Origin: Lachnospiraceae bacterium
Lineage (GTDB): Bacteria > Bacillota > Clostridia > Lachnospirales > Lachnospiraceae
DNA: 64,000 bases
Assembly (NCBI GenBank): GCA_910576385.1
Contig: CAJTIR010000005.1
Span: 95,428 to 159,427, forward strand
Direction: 5' to 3'
In this document: piece by piece, positions 35,012 through 47,380 of the stretch
Numbering within the stretch: the stretch's first letter is position 1
Layout: the number at the start of each line of letters is the position of its first letter
Notes under the pieces: generated by a model
Databases searched by the model: none
What the model saw: only the letters and a program-made list of their open reading frames with translations
What the model was told of the DNA's origin: nothing
Program-made: the position numbers and the translations under genes

Positions 35012-36766
35012 TCAGCCTATTTCATGCTGCTGTTTTTGCAGCAATTCAAAAAATTGCTTTTCTGGCATTGGTTTTGCATAGTAATATCCCTGTACCTGAT
35101 CGCATCCAATACTCTGCAAAAGGTCAACCTGTTCCTTAGTCTCCACACCCTCCGCAAGAAGTCCCAGATCTAATTGATTTGCCATTAACACCACATGTTC
35201 CAATATCAACCTCCCTTTACTGGACACCATCATATTTTCTATGAATTTTTTATCGAGTTTTATCATATCAAAAGGCGTCTCTAACAAAATATTTAAAGAA
35301 GAATATCCACTGCCAAAGTCATCCATCAACAATGTGAATCCTTCTTCTTTGAGCTGATATGCTTTTCTGCTGATTTGTTGATCATCTGCCGATTCTGTTA
35401 TCTCAAGTTCTAATAATTCTTTATTGATACCATTACTTTTAATTAAATCTGACAGTACCTGAATACATTCATTATCTCTGAGATGAATCCTTGAAACATT
35501 TACAGAAATAGGAAAAGATCTCAGTCCTTTCTGTTGACATTTCTTAATAAAACTACATGCTTCTGCCCAGATGTAATAATCTACTTTTTTAATAAACCCA
35601 TTTTCTTCAATAATGGGAATAAATTGATTTGGAAATATCATTCCACGTTCTGGGTGCTGCCACCTTACTAAAGCCTCTGCACCAATAATCTCATTTTTTG
35701 CAATACTATATTTTGGTTGCAGATACATCATAAATTGCTTCTCTGTAATTGCAGTCTGCATATTTTCTTCGATAAATTTCCTGTTATACAAGGAATCTTT
35801 AAATTGTTCTTTATAAAACAAAATATTAGTCAAAATATTATTCTTAGCTGCTTTTCTAGCCATAGCAGCCCTGTCTTCCATCTGCCGGAACTCCATTTCT
35901 TTATCTTCCACTGTATAAACACCATAACATAATTGGATTTTTACATCTTTATAACAGTTTATCGTGGAATCTAAATGTTCTATAAAATCCACTAATTCCT
36001 GTTCTTCATCATATTCCATAACAACCATAAATACATCACTGCGTAGATTGACGAAAAATTGTTCGTCCAGACAATTTTTTTCTAATTGTTTCATAATAAA
36101 TTCTAAAACCTGATCTCCGAATCTCTCCCCATATAAATCATTAATGATCTTAAATTTTCGAACATCAAACTGAATAAATCCAATTTCTTTTTTTGAGGAA
36201 AATAATAGATTATTGACATTTCTTCTAAAATGACGAAATTTTTGAATTGTTTTAAAGACTGTCTGCATCTCATCATTTTCGGGAATATCTTCTAGATTAA
36301 GATTACTCTCTATCATCCCATTAAAATGTTCCAATAACATATCTTCCAGAATCTCAATACTGATATTGATTGCTCCTGGGCATTTATGTAATATCAATCC
36401 CTGTTTGCGAATCTCTGCCATTTCATTTGGTTTCGAAATATCTTTACCCAAAATATCACGGCAATTGACCGCCCCATTCATGCGTTCACTAAAAAGTCTT
36501 ATAAACTCTTCCGTTTTTTTATTGCCATATACTTCCTGTTCTCTATCCTGAGAATCATAAAACCCAATTGTCATTCCCAAGATCAGCAAAGATGCTGTAA
36601 TACAGCCGCATGTTCCCCCTTGACGCATTCCACCTCCAAAACATGTGCTAATCTTAAACGCCGTCTTCAAATCTAAACCAAAATCTTCAGCAAATGCCCC
36701 AAATAATGCCTGAGAACAGTGATATTGTTGATGTAGAAGTTTTTCTGCCTTCTCTCTATGTGTCAT
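35012..36766 (-). CDS. C_GCAxxG_C_C domain fused to degenerate GGDEF and intact EAL
   Basis: 584-residue cytoplasmic protein. ATG 36766 follows AGGTGGGG; the frame extends to 36802. The N-terminal domain (about 1-160) is of the C_GCAxxG_C_C type: a cysteine early (HCSQALFGAF), a CFGGGM...GGTCGCITAS region and later lone cysteines. A GGDEF-like domain follows (about 185-320) but the signature loop reads LRSDVFMV, so cyclase activity is unlikely. The EAL domain (about 330-584) keeps Glu364 (AEALVRW), DDFGSGYSS, LAEGVET and QGYYYAKP, so it should hydrolyse cyclic di-GMP. The cysteine-rich part could sense metal or redox state (inference). No membrane segment is visible. Confidence 0.88.
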   Translation of the reverse strand: MTHREKAEKLLHQQYHCSQALFGAFAEDFGLDLKTAFKISTCFGGGMRQGGTCGCITASLLILGMTIGFYDSQDREQEVYGNKKTEEFIRLFSERMNGAVNCRDILGKDISKPNEMAEIRKQGLILHKCPGAINISIEILEDMLLEHFNGMIESNLNLEDIPENDEMQTVFKTIQKFRHFRRNVNNLLFSSKKEIGFIQFDVRKFKIINDLYGERFGDQVLEFIMKQLEKNCLDEQFFVNLRSDVFMVVMEYDEEQELVDFIEHLDSTINCYKDVKIQLCYGVYTVEDKEMEFRQMEDRAAMARKAAKNNILTNILFYKEQFKDSLYNRKFIEENMQTAITEKQFMMYLQPKYSIAKNEIIGAEALVRWQHPERGMIFPNQFIPIIEENGFIKKVDYYIWAEACSFIKKCQQKGLRSFPISVNVSRIHLRDNECIQVLSDLIKSNGINKELLELEITESADDQQISRKAYQLKEEGFTLLMDDFGSGYSSLNILLETPFDMIKLDKKFIENMMVSSKGRLILEHVVLMANQLDLGLLAEGVETKEQVDLLQSIGCDQVQGYYYAKPMPEKQFFELLQKQQHEIG

Positions 36767-36861
36767 ATGGTACCCCACCTTCATTTGCAAAAACAAATAC
36801 ATAGGAACATTTTAACAAAAATTTTTTTAATTGTGAATCATAAAATAGTATTTTATACAAA

Positions 36862-36904
36862 AAATAAACCAGATCTAGAAAAAATCTTTCGATCTGATTT
36901 ATTT
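36862..36904 (-). terminator. Terminator after gyrA
   Basis: AAATAAACCAGATC (36862-36875) pairs with GATCTGATTTATTT (36891-36904) around a 15-base loop with one mismatch. On the minus strand a T run follows. It ends the gyrB-gyrA transcript. Confidence 0.75.
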
Positions 36905-36999
36905 TGTATGATATTTTTTTATGAATTAATCAAAACCTCAGCCATTTGCGTATAACAATTAGATGAAAGAATAAACTCCAATCTATTCAACAACACGCT

Positions 37000-39612
37000 T
37001 TACTCCTCTTGATCATCCTCTGCTCTTTCAATCAATTCCTGCAAAAGTTCTTGGTTTGTCTCTTCTACTGGACTGGTCATCTTTCTTGCCGCTTCTTGTG
37101 CTTTCTTTGCGCTTAACTTTTCTTCTTCATCTGTAAGAAGTTCGCTTTCCTCTGTATTTTCCATTAAAGACTTATCCTCGCGCACTTTGGCTATACTTGC
37201 CACTGTGATATCCTCCGAAAGATTCATTAGCTTAACACCAGAAGTCACTCGCCCAAGCACAGAAATTCCCTCTACCTTCATGCGGATAATAATTCCTTCT
37301 GTGGTGATCATCATAATTTCATTTTCCTGATTGACGGCCTTGACTCCAATAATATTCCCAGTCTTTTCAGTGATCTTATAACATTTCACTCCTTTACCGC
37401 CGCGATTTTGCGGTGTAAATTCCTCCATTCTGGTCAGCTTTCCAAGCCCTTTCTCAGAGGCAATCAACAGATATTCCCCCTGCGTATCCATCTGCATACC
37501 AATCACTTCGTCACGGTCAGACAGATTCATGCCAATCACACCCATTGAAATTCTTCCAGTACTTCTGACATCTGTCTCATGAAATCGAATACACTGGCCA
37601 AATTTTGTTACTAAAAGAATATCCTTGGTATTGTCTGTAAATTTAACTTCAATCAGCTCATCTTCCTCACGCAGGCTAATTGCTGCAAGTCCCTTTTTGC
37701 GGACATTTGCGTAATCAGTCACAGGCGTTTTCTTGACAATTCCATTTTTAGTAGCCATAAACAGATAATGGTCATCCTTATACTCTTTCATCGGAATCAC
37801 TGCCGTAATCTTTTCTCCGGGCTGAAGCTGAAGCAAGTTAATAATCGCTGTTCCCCTTGCCGTTCTTCCAGCTTCTGGTATCTCATACGCTTTCATTCGA
37901 TACACCTTACCTGTATTTGTAAAAAACATCAAATAATGGTGGGTGGTAGTCATTAAAAGCTCCTCAATATAGTCATCATCAATGGTCTCCATACCCTTAA
38001 TTCCCTTACCGCCACGATTTTGACTGCGGAAATTATCGACACTCATACGCTTGATATAACCTAATTTTGTCATAGTGATCACTGTATTGGAAACTGGAAT
38101 GAGATCTTCCATTGAGATATCATATTCATCAAATCCAATGGAACTCCTTCTGTCATCTCCATACTTATCAGAAATCAGCATAATCTCTTCACGAATTACT
38201 CCAAGCAGCTTCTTTTCATCCGCAAGAATGGATTTTAATTCGGCAATCAATTCCATTAACTGATTATATTCTGCCTCCAATTTGCCGCGTTCCAAACCTG
38301 TCAATGCACGCAGTCTCATATCCACAATTGCCTGCGCCTGCGCATCAGAAAATGCAAAACGCTCAATCAGACGTGTCTTAGCAAGCTGAACATTTTCACT
38401 TCCCCGAATTATATTAATAACTTCATCAATATGATCTAAGGCAATCAGCAGACCCTGTAAAATATGGGCGCGTTCTTCGGCCTTATTCAATTCATATCTT
38501 GTTCTTCTGGTGACAACCTCTTCTTGATGTTTGAGATAATAGGTCAGCATATCTTTGAGATTTAAGACCCTTGGCTCATTGTTTACCAACGAAAGCATGA
38601 TCACACCAAAAGTATCTTGCAACTGTGTATGCTTATAGAGCTGGTTTAAGATCACATTTGGATTGACATCTCGGCGCAGCTCGACACAGATTCGCATTCC
38701 TTCCCGGTTTGATTCATCGCGCAAATCTGTAATCCCATCAACCTTCTTATCTCTTACCAGGTCTGCAATCTTTTCAATCAGTCTCGCTTTATTGACCATA
38801 TAGGGAAGCTCTGTGACCACAATACGATTCTTGCCGTTTGCCATTGGTTCAATATCGGTCACTGCGCGCACCCGCACCTTCCCCCGTCCAGTACGATATG
38901 CTTTATCAATGCCAGAAGTTCCTAGAATCATGCCGCCAGTAGGAAAATCTGGCCCTTTGACAATATTTAAAAGCTCTTCAATCTCTGTATCACGATCCTC
39001 TAAAATACGATTGTCGATAATTTTCACTACCGCAGCAATCACTTCACGAAGATTATGGGGTGGAATATTTGTGGCCATACCTACGGCAATTCCAGTAGTT
39101 CCATTCACTAAGAGATTTGGAAAACGGGATGGCAGAACCAAAGGTTCCTTCTCTGTCTCATCAAAATTAGGCCCAAAATCAACGGTGTCTTTGTTAATGT
39201 CTGCAAGCATTTCCATCGAAATTTTGCTAAGCCTGGCTTCTGTGTATCGCATTGCCGCCGCACCATCGCCGTCTACAGAACCAAAATTTCCGTGTCCATC
39301 CACCAACATATAACGTGTAGACCATTCCTGTGCCATATTGACCAGTGCACCATAAATGGAACTGTCGCCGTGCGGATGATATTTACCCATAGTATCACCG
39401 ACAATACGGGCACATTTACGATGAGGCTTATCTGGACCATTATTCAGCTCAATCATGGCATAGAGAATTCTCCGCTGGACAGGCTTCAAGCCGTCTCTTA
39501 CATCAGGAAGCGCCCTCGATGCGATAACACTCATCGCATAATCAATATAGGATCTCTCCATCGTTTTTTTTAAGTCAACGTCATCAACCCTGTCAAATAT
39601 TCTGTCATCCAT
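37000..39612 (-). CDS. gyrA: DNA gyrase subunit A
   Basis: 870-residue A subunit of the type II topoisomerase that introduces negative supercoils, acting with GyrB. The breakage-reunion domain has the catalytic Tyr123 in the [10 protein letters not shown] motif; the C-terminal half carries the repeated beta-pinwheel blades and the GyrA box (QNRGGKG, seen twice). AGGAGG lies about 6 bases before ATG 39612. In the quinolone-resistance region the stretch reads [10 protein letters not shown], so the acidic residue usual four positions after the key serine is Gly88. It follows gyrB after 73 bases. The C-terminal tail is acidic. Confidence 0.98.
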   Translation of the reverse strand: MDDRIFDRVDDVDLKKTMERSYIDYAMSVIASRALPDVRDGLKPVQRRILYAMIELNNGPDKPHRKCARIVGDTMGKYHPHGDSSIYGALVNMAQEWSTRYMLVDGHGNFGSVDGDGAAAMRYTEARLSKISMEMLADINKDTVDFGPNFDETEKEPLVLPSRFPNLLVNGTTGIAVGMATNIPPHNLREVIAAVVKIIDNRILEDRDTEIEELLNIVKGPDFPTGGMILGTSGIDKAYRTGRGKVRVRAVTDIEPMANGKNRIVVTELPYMVNKARLIEKIADLVRDKKVDGITDLRDESNREGMRICVELRRDVNPNVILNQLYKHTQLQDTFGVIMLSLVNNEPRVLNLKDMLTYYLKHQEEVVTRRTRYELNKAEERAHILQGLLIALDHIDEVINIIRGSENVQLAKTRLIERFAFSDAQAQAIVDMRLRALTGLERGKLEAEYNQLMELIAELKSILADEKKLLGVIREEIMLISDKYGDDRRSSIGFDEYDISMEDLIPVSNTVITMTKLGYIKRMSVDNFRSQNRGGKGIKGMETIDDDYIEELLMTTTHHYLMFFTNTGKVYRMKAYEIPEAGRTARGTAIINLLQLQPGEKITAVIPMKEYKDDHYLFMATKNGIVKKTPVTDYANVRKKGLAAISLREEDELIEVKFTDNTKDILLVTKFGQCIRFHETDVRSTGRISMGVIGMNLSDRDEVIGMQMDTQGEYLLIASEKGLGKLTRMEEFTPQNRGGKGVKCYKITEKTGNIIGVKAVNQENEIMMITTEGIIIRMKVEGISVLGRVTSGVKLMNLSEDITVASIAKVREDKSLMENTEESELLTDEEEKLSAKKAQEAARKMTSPVEETNQELLQELIERAEDDQEE

Positions 39613-39685
39613 CTAATTTCCTCCTAATATTCCATGTGTCAGAAAATCCAAATATCCCCTAATTTATGTTGTTACTATACCTTTC

Positions 39686-42724
<3,039 letters not shown>

Positions 42725-42728
<4 letters not shown>

Positions 42729-42934
42729 TTTATAATTTTTATTGTCTCCCCTTCAAAGGACACAACATCTCCATCAACTAATTTTTTGCCTCTCTTTAGC
42801 TCTGTCTTACCATTTACTGACACCAAACCATCCTGAATCACCATTTTAGCCATAACACCAGATTCTACTAGATTAGCTGCCTTTAATGCCTGCCCCAGTT
42901 TAATATAATCTTCTCTCAATTTAATTTCCTGCAT
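42725..42934 (-). CDS. yaaA: Small S4-domain RNA-binding protein YaaA
   Basis: 69-residue protein consisting almost only of an S4 RNA-binding domain (LGQALKAANLVESG, VNGKTELKRGKKL). It lies between dnaN and recF, as in many Firmicutes, 9 bases after the dnaN stop. The family is linked to ribosome assembly in Bacillus; the exact role here is inferred from family and place. Confidence 0.93.
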
Positions 42935-42943
42935 ATTACACCT

Positions 42944-44056
42944 CTAATTTGTTGCCGCATTAAAATTTACTGGAAGAATAAGATAAATAAATTTTTCTTC
43001 ATCATCCTTGATAAAACAAGGAGCTTTTGGATTTACCATATATAAAATTACTTCTTCCTCATCAATTACTCTAAGTGCATCAATAAAGAATTTTGGATTA
43101 AATCCAATTAAAATATCTTTTCCTTCTTTCTGAATATCAATATCTTCATTCATAGAACCGATGAAAGAATTGATCTTTAATTCCATTGTCCGATCTGTCA
43201 CATGAATAATAATTGGTTTTTTATCGCCTTCTTTTACTAACAGCGTTGCTCGATCAATACAATCCAAAAGTTCACGTTTATTGATTTTAATTTTTGTCTC
43301 ATAATCAGAAGAGAGCATCTGTTCTATCTTAAAATATTCTCCCTCAATCAAACGAGAAACCACTGTAGTGCTGTCAAATTCAAATACAATGTGATTATCA
43401 GTAAAAAATATATTCACAGACTTATTGGCATCTCCAGGTAAAATCTTGCTGACTTCTTGCAGTGTTTTACCTGGTACAACAACTTTGATATCTTGATAAT
43501 TTTCTTTTAATTCTATCTTACGAATAGAGATCCGATGTCCATCCAACGAAACGACTTTTAATTGGTTTTCCCGAATCTCAAATAATTCTCCTGTCATCAG
43601 CTTATTGTTATCACTGTCTGCAATAGAGAAGATTGTCTGACGGATTACTTCTTTTAATGTGAATTGAGACAGAAGTACAGGTTGATTTCTTTCAATATAT
43701 GGCAAATAAGAAAAATCATCTCCTGATTTACCAATAATATTAAATTTTGCCTTTTCACAGGTAATCAATGTTTTAAATGATGTATCTGTTTCAATTGTCA
43801 CTTCATTATCAGGAAGTTTTCTCACAATCTCAGAGAAAATTTTTGCATCTAGGGCAATTACACCTCTTTCCTCTATTTTCCCTTCAATTTTAGTCTCGAT
43901 TCCTAATTCCATATCATTTGCAGTTAATTTGATCTCGTTTGTAGATGCATCAATTAAAATACATTCTAGAATTGCCATAGTTGTTCTAGATGGTACAGCT
44001 TTTGATACAATATTTACTCCTTGTAGAAGATTTGATTTGGAACATACGATTTTCAT
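42944..44056 (-). CDS. dnaN: DNA polymerase III beta subunit (sliding clamp)
   Basis: 370-residue clamp made of three similar domains, encircling DNA and tethering polymerase III. ATG 44056 gives the usual start MKIVCSKSNLLQGVN and a family-typical length; the open frame extends to 44230 but those extra residues are not family-like. The 348-base gap to dnaA holds extra DnaA boxes. Confidence 0.97.
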   Translation of the reverse strand: MKIVCSKSNLLQGVNIVSKAVPSRTTMAILECILIDASTNEIKLTANDMELGIETKIEGKIEERGVIALDAKIFSEIVRKLPDNEVTIETDTSFKTLITCEKAKFNIIGKSGDDFSYLPYIERNQPVLLSQFTLKEVIRQTIFSIADSDNNKLMTGELFEIRENQLKVVSLDGHRISIRKIELKENYQDIKVVVPGKTLQEVSKILPGDANKSVNIFFTDNHIVFEFDSTTVVSRLIEGEYFKIEQMLSSDYETKIKINKRELLDCIDRATLLVKEGDKKPIIIHVTDRTMELKINSFIGSMNEDIDIQKEGKDILIGFNPKFFIDALRVIDEEEVILYMVNPKAPCFIKDDEEKFIYLILPVNFNAATN

Positions 44057-44404
44057 GATGTGAATAACTCCTTCCTGGTATAGAGATATATTTATAGTAA
44101 AAGATTCATCTTCTTCATAATAGGGCTTGTTTATATGTGAATAAGTTCTGTAAGCCGCATTTTGTAAGGCTTTGCGAACTTTAAGTTCTTGTATAACCCT
44201 GTGAATTTCATCTTGAAATACCTTGGACAAACTGTGTATAAAAAATATAGCTTAAAATTAGGTTTATGTATCAAAGGTTGCAGTTGTGGATGAATCCTTT
44301 GTTTATCCAGGGATTTCAACAGCATTTGTGCATAACTTGTCCACAATTGTGGGATTGCCTCCCAAATGATATGGAAGGTTGTTCACAATCTGAAAAGTTT
44401 GTCT
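44057..44404. other. Second DnaA-box cluster between dnaA and dnaN
   Basis: Gap of 348 bases without a gene. DnaA-box-like sequences with one mismatch to TTATCCACA are at 44059-44067, 44137-44145 and 44285-44293 (minus orientation) and 44337-44345 (plus); weaker ones are at 44303-44311 and 44379-44387. With the cluster upstream of dnaA this gives a bipartite origin like that of Bacillus subtilis. The region must also contain the dnaN leader. Confidence 0.7.
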
Positions 44405-45754
44405 TTAATTGGGATTTATTTTCTTTTTAATTGTCTCAATTAAATGGTAGAAGTTCTCATTCTGGTCGTATTCCTTGGTAATTTTATTGATTCCATGAAG
44501 TACTGTAGAGTGATCTCGTCCTCCAAGCAGAGCACCAATTGTCTCTAAAGGTGCCGGCGTCATATTTTTGCATAGGTACATGGCGATTTGTCTTGGCCTT
44601 GAGATATTATTACTGCGATTCTTGGAAATCATCTGGTCAGTGGAAATATTAAAATGTTCCGCTACAATTTCAATTACTAGCTGAGGGGTAATTTCTTTTG
44701 GTTTGTCGGGAGATATAATATTTTGTAGTTCCCTTACAGCTACTTCCATTGTAATTTCTGTGTCTTCTAGGTTTGAAAAGGCTACTAGTTTATTAAGAGC
44801 GCCTTCTAGCTCTCGGATATTTGATTTAATGTTGGTTGCAATATAATCAAGGATCTCGTCACTTAAATGAAATTTGTCCATTTCTTCTTTGCGTCGTAAA
44901 ATGGCCATACGTGTTTCATAATCTGGATATCCGACATCAGCTAGGAGTCCCCACTCAAAGCGGGAACGGATTCGTTCTTCTAAGGTTTCCATTTCTTTTG
45001 GAGGTTTATCAGAAGATAATATAATTTGTTTTCTGGCAGCATGAAGCACATTAAAGGTATGGAAAAATTCCTCCTGTGTACTTTCTTTACCGATAATGAA
45101 TTGCACATCGTCGATCAGCAATACATCAACAGTACGATATTTATCTCTAAGTTTTGTCATGGCAGAAGCGTTGCCGTTACGAATGGAATCAATAACCTCA
45201 TTTGTAAATGCCTCTGAAGTGACATATAAGACTTTTTTTTCTGGTTTTTGCTGCAGAATAAAATGTCCGATTGACTGCATCAGATGAGTTTTACCCAATC
45301 CAGGTCCGCCGTAGATATAAAGAGGGTTGTAAACTTCTCCAGGAGATTCCGATACGGCCAAGCTAGCAGCATGGGCAAATTTATTATTATTTCCAACTAC
45401 AAAAGTATCAAAAGTATAGTTGGGATTCAGATTAGATATTTCTGAATCTGGACGAGATACAGAAGACTTACTTCTAAACGGTTTCACATTGGCAGTTTGT
45501 TCCTGTAAGATAAATTCAACCTCATAATCTATGCCAGTAATTTCAGCAATTGCCACTCTGATCGGCAGTGTATATTTTTTGGTAATATAATTTAATCCCA
45601 TCTGTTCAGATGGAACCAAGATGTAAAGCTTTGATCCTTCAATGCTATATACACGTAAAGGCTTTAGCCAGGTATTAAAGGAAATATCTGTGAGTTCATG
45701 TTCTTCCTTTACAGTTCTGAGGATTTGTTCCCATTTTTCTAAAATAAGTTCCAT
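44405..45754 (-). CDS. dnaA: Chromosomal replication initiator DnaA
   Basis: 449-residue initiator that binds DnaA boxes and opens oriC. ATG 45754 has GGAG about 8 bases upstream; a TTG at 45766 would add four residues. Domain I (about 1-85) is followed by a short linker, the AAA+ domain with Walker A GGPGLGKTH and Walker B LLIDDVQF, and domain IV with the DnaA signature GGRDHSTVLHGI near the end. Transcribed away from oriC. Confidence 0.98.
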   Translation of the reverse strand: MELILEKWEQILRTVKEEHELTDISFNTWLKPLRVYSIEGSKLYILVPSEQMGLNYITKKYTLPIRVAIAEITGIDYEVEFILQEQTANVKPFRSKSSVSRPDSEISNLNPNYTFDTFVVGNNNKFAHAASLAVSESPGEVYNPLYIYGGPGLGKTHLMQSIGHFILQQKPEKKVLYVTSEAFTNEVIDSIRNGNASAMTKLRDKYRTVDVLLIDDVQFIIGKESTQEEFFHTFNVLHAARKQIILSSDKPPKEMETLEERIRSRFEWGLLADVGYPDYETRMAILRRKEEMDKFHLSDEILDYIATNIKSNIRELEGALNKLVAFSNLEDTEITMEVAVRELQNIISPDKPKEITPQLVIEIVAEHFNISTDQMISKNRSNNISRPRQIAMYLCKNMTPAPLETIGALLGGRDHSTVLHGINKITKEYDQNENFYHLIETIKKKINPN

Positions 45755-45813
45755 ACGCTTCTCCAAGTTTAAAAAATATAGTCCGTGCAGTTATTCAAAG
45801 TCTCCCCTATTCT

Positions 45814-45842
45814 ATAATAACGTAAATTGTCCAAATAATCAA
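45814..45842 (-). promoter_or_regulatory. Candidate dnaA promoter
   Basis: Minus-strand -35 TTGATT (45837-45842) and -10 TATTAT (45814-45819) with a 17-base spacer, about 60 bases before the dnaA start. A DnaA-box-like site at 45874-45882 lies just upstream and could allow autoregulation. Confidence 0.6.
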
Positions 45843-46271
45843 TAAATTTTTAGTAAGGTATAGGGGATAATATGGTGGATAAATACTATAAAATGGGCGA
45901 AATATGGAAAATTGAGCCATTTTTCAACAAAATGGTTTATAAACATTATCTACAATAGCCATTTTTCTTGTGTTATCAAGGGTTTGAAGATGATTTTAAA
46001 TGATTTTACACAAGATCTTAAATATTTATCCACAAGTTTTCCACAAATTATGGATAACTTTATTTGAATGTGGATAATGTGGATAATTTGTTGATAAAAT
46101 GTGTTTCTTCCTTATTATAATGTGCATTGTGAATAATGTTGAAAGTATGATTTTGCAAATATTTTTATCCAGTAATAATCCACAATGTGGAAATTGTTGT
46201 GGATGCGCTGTCGAAATGATGTGGATGAGGATATTTTATATTTCATTTTAAAAAAACTTATGAAATATAGC
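45843..46271. other. Replication origin oriC (main DnaA-box cluster)
   Basis: AT-rich gap between divergent dnaA and rpmH. Perfect DnaA boxes are at 46026-46034 (TTATCCACA, plus) and, directly abutting, at 46069-46077 and 46078-46086 (TGTGGATAA). One-mismatch boxes are at 45874-45882, 46037-46045, 46049-46057, 46089-46097, 46128-46136, 46176-46184 and 46220-46228. Gene direction switches here, as expected for bidirectional replication. The unwinding element is not pinpointed; AT-rich runs are present on both sides of the boxes. Confidence 0.92.
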
Positions 46272-46299
46272 TTGACTTAGAAAGATAATTTGATATAAT
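46272..46299 (+). promoter_or_regulatory. rpmH promoter
   Basis: -35 TTGACT (46272-46277) and -10 TATAAT (46294-46299) with a 16-base spacer, about 40 bases before the rpmH start. It immediately follows the DnaA boxes. Confidence 0.8.
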
Positions 46300-46338
46300 A
46301 AGACATAATGCTTTGTAGTGTAGAGGAGGTGGATAGAC

Positions 46339-46473
46339 ATGAAAATGACATTTCAGCCCAAAAAGAGATCAAGATCTAAGGTTCATGGCTTTAGAGCAAG
46401 AATGAGTACCAAAGGTGGAAGAAAAGTTTTAGCTGCAAGACGATTAAAAGGTAGAAAAAGATTATCAGCTTAG
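46339..46473 (+). CDS. rpmH: 50S ribosomal protein L34
   Basis: 44-residue very basic protein of the large ribosomal subunit, starting [18 protein letters not shown] and ending GRKRLSA. GAGGAGGT lies about 9 bases before ATG 46339. Its position directly right of oriC and before rnpA is the conserved bacterial arrangement. Confidence 0.97.
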   Translation: MKMTFQPKKRSRSKVHGFRARMSTKGGRKVLAARRLKGRKRLSA

Positions 46474-46500
46474 GCCACAACATTTGTGGTCTTTCTTCTT
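46473..46500 (+). terminator. Hairpin at the rpmH stop, likely attenuator
   Basis: CCACAA/TTGTGG around CAT, extended by a G-T and a G-C pair, followed by CTTTCTTCTT. The tail is only pyrimidine-rich, so partial termination between the abundant L34 message and rnpA is likely. Confidence 0.55.
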
Positions 46501-46547
46501 ACGATGGAAAGTTAGAATTTATTTGACAATAGAAAGATCTGGTTTAT

Positions 46548-46898
46548 ATGAAATTTTCAGAATCATTGAAGAAGAACAGCCATTTCCAGAACGTATATAG
46601 GAACGGTAAGTCTTATGCAAACCGTTTTTTTGTTATGTATGTTCTGGAAAATAATCTGGAAAAAAATAGGTTAGGAATTTCAGTCAGTAAAAAAGTTGGA
46701 AATAGTGTGGTTAGACATCATATCACCAGATTAGTGAGAGAAGCCTATAGATTGCAGGAGCAGAAGTTTTGCTGCGGTTTGGATCTTATTGTAATTGCAA
46801 GAGTATCTGCAAAGAATGTGACCTATAGTCAGACAGAGCAAGGAATCTTGCACCTTGGAAAGCTTCATCATATTTTGATCACAAAAGAGAAAGATTGA
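46548..46898 (+). CDS. rnpA: Ribonuclease P protein component
   Basis: 116-residue basic protein that assists RNase P RNA in 5' maturation of tRNA. It shows the RFFVMYVLEN-type strand and the family's arginine-rich helix, which here reads VGNSVVRHHITRLVREAYR; the usual RNR core is RHH. Length is family-typical. 74 bases after rpmH, in the conserved order. Confidence 0.95.
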   Translation: MKFSESLKKNSHFQNVYRNGKSYANRFFVMYVLENNLEKNRLGISVSKKVGNSVVRHHITRLVREAYRLQEQKFCCGLDLIVIARVSAKNVTYSQTEQGILHLGKLHHILITKEKD

Positions 46899-47040
46899 GT
46901 TTAGATTTATAGAATAAAAATTATTTTTGGAATAATGTTTGTATTACAATAGTAACTATTTAGAACTTATGTCACAGACATGTCAGATGAGCTGTCATAT
47001 GCACTAAAGAGGTTTTGTCTGTAGATTTTGGGAGATCGCT

Positions 47041-47103
47041 TTCATGGAAATAGAAATTCAGCCCTTTTCAAATAAATTTGAACGGTCTGATTTTTATTTT
47101 CAT
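47041..47103 (+). terminator. Long hairpin in the rnpA-yidD gap
   Basis: The sequence folds back over about 30 bases per arm: CATGGAAATAGAAATTCAG pairs with CTGATTTTTATTTTCATAG with few mismatches, and the tip is a perfect TTCAAAT/ATTTGAA stem. The T-rich right arm could act as a terminator or processing site after rnpA. Confidence 0.5.
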
Positions 47104-47152
47104 AGGGTTCTGAATAGTTTACACAAAATAAATAATAAGAAGATGGAAAGTT

Positions 47153-47362
47153 TTGAAAAGATTATTAATTGCTTTAATTCAATTTTATAGAAAATATTTG
47201 TCCCCACTTAAGACTACAAAATGTCCTTATTATCCTACATGCTCTACGTATGGGTTGGAGGCAATTGAAAAGCATGGAGTTTGTAAGGGGTCCTTATTGG
47301 CGATATGGCGGATTTTAAGATGTAATCCCTTTTCAAAAGGAGGATATGATCCGGTTCCATAA
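47153..47362 (+). CDS. yidD: Membrane protein insertion efficiency factor YidD
   Basis: 69-residue protein of the YidD family with [34 protein letters not shown] and an N-terminal amphipathic helix. It assists YidC-dependent insertion at the inner face of the membrane. The start is a TTG at 47153; the ATG at 47143 is in another frame. It is 254 bases from rnpA, whereas these genes often overlap in other bacteria, and 18 bases before yidC. Confidence 0.93.
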   Translation: MKRLLIALIQFYRKYLSPLKTTKCPYYPTCSTYGLEAIEKHGVCKGSLLAIWRILRCNPFSKGGYDPVP

Positions 47363-47380
47363 TTTAGGAGGTTTATTACA

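Noticed and set aside
44131..44346. 71-codon frame between dnaN and dnaA
   Set aside because: It lies over DnaA boxes and has no family-like features; non-coding control region is the better explanation.
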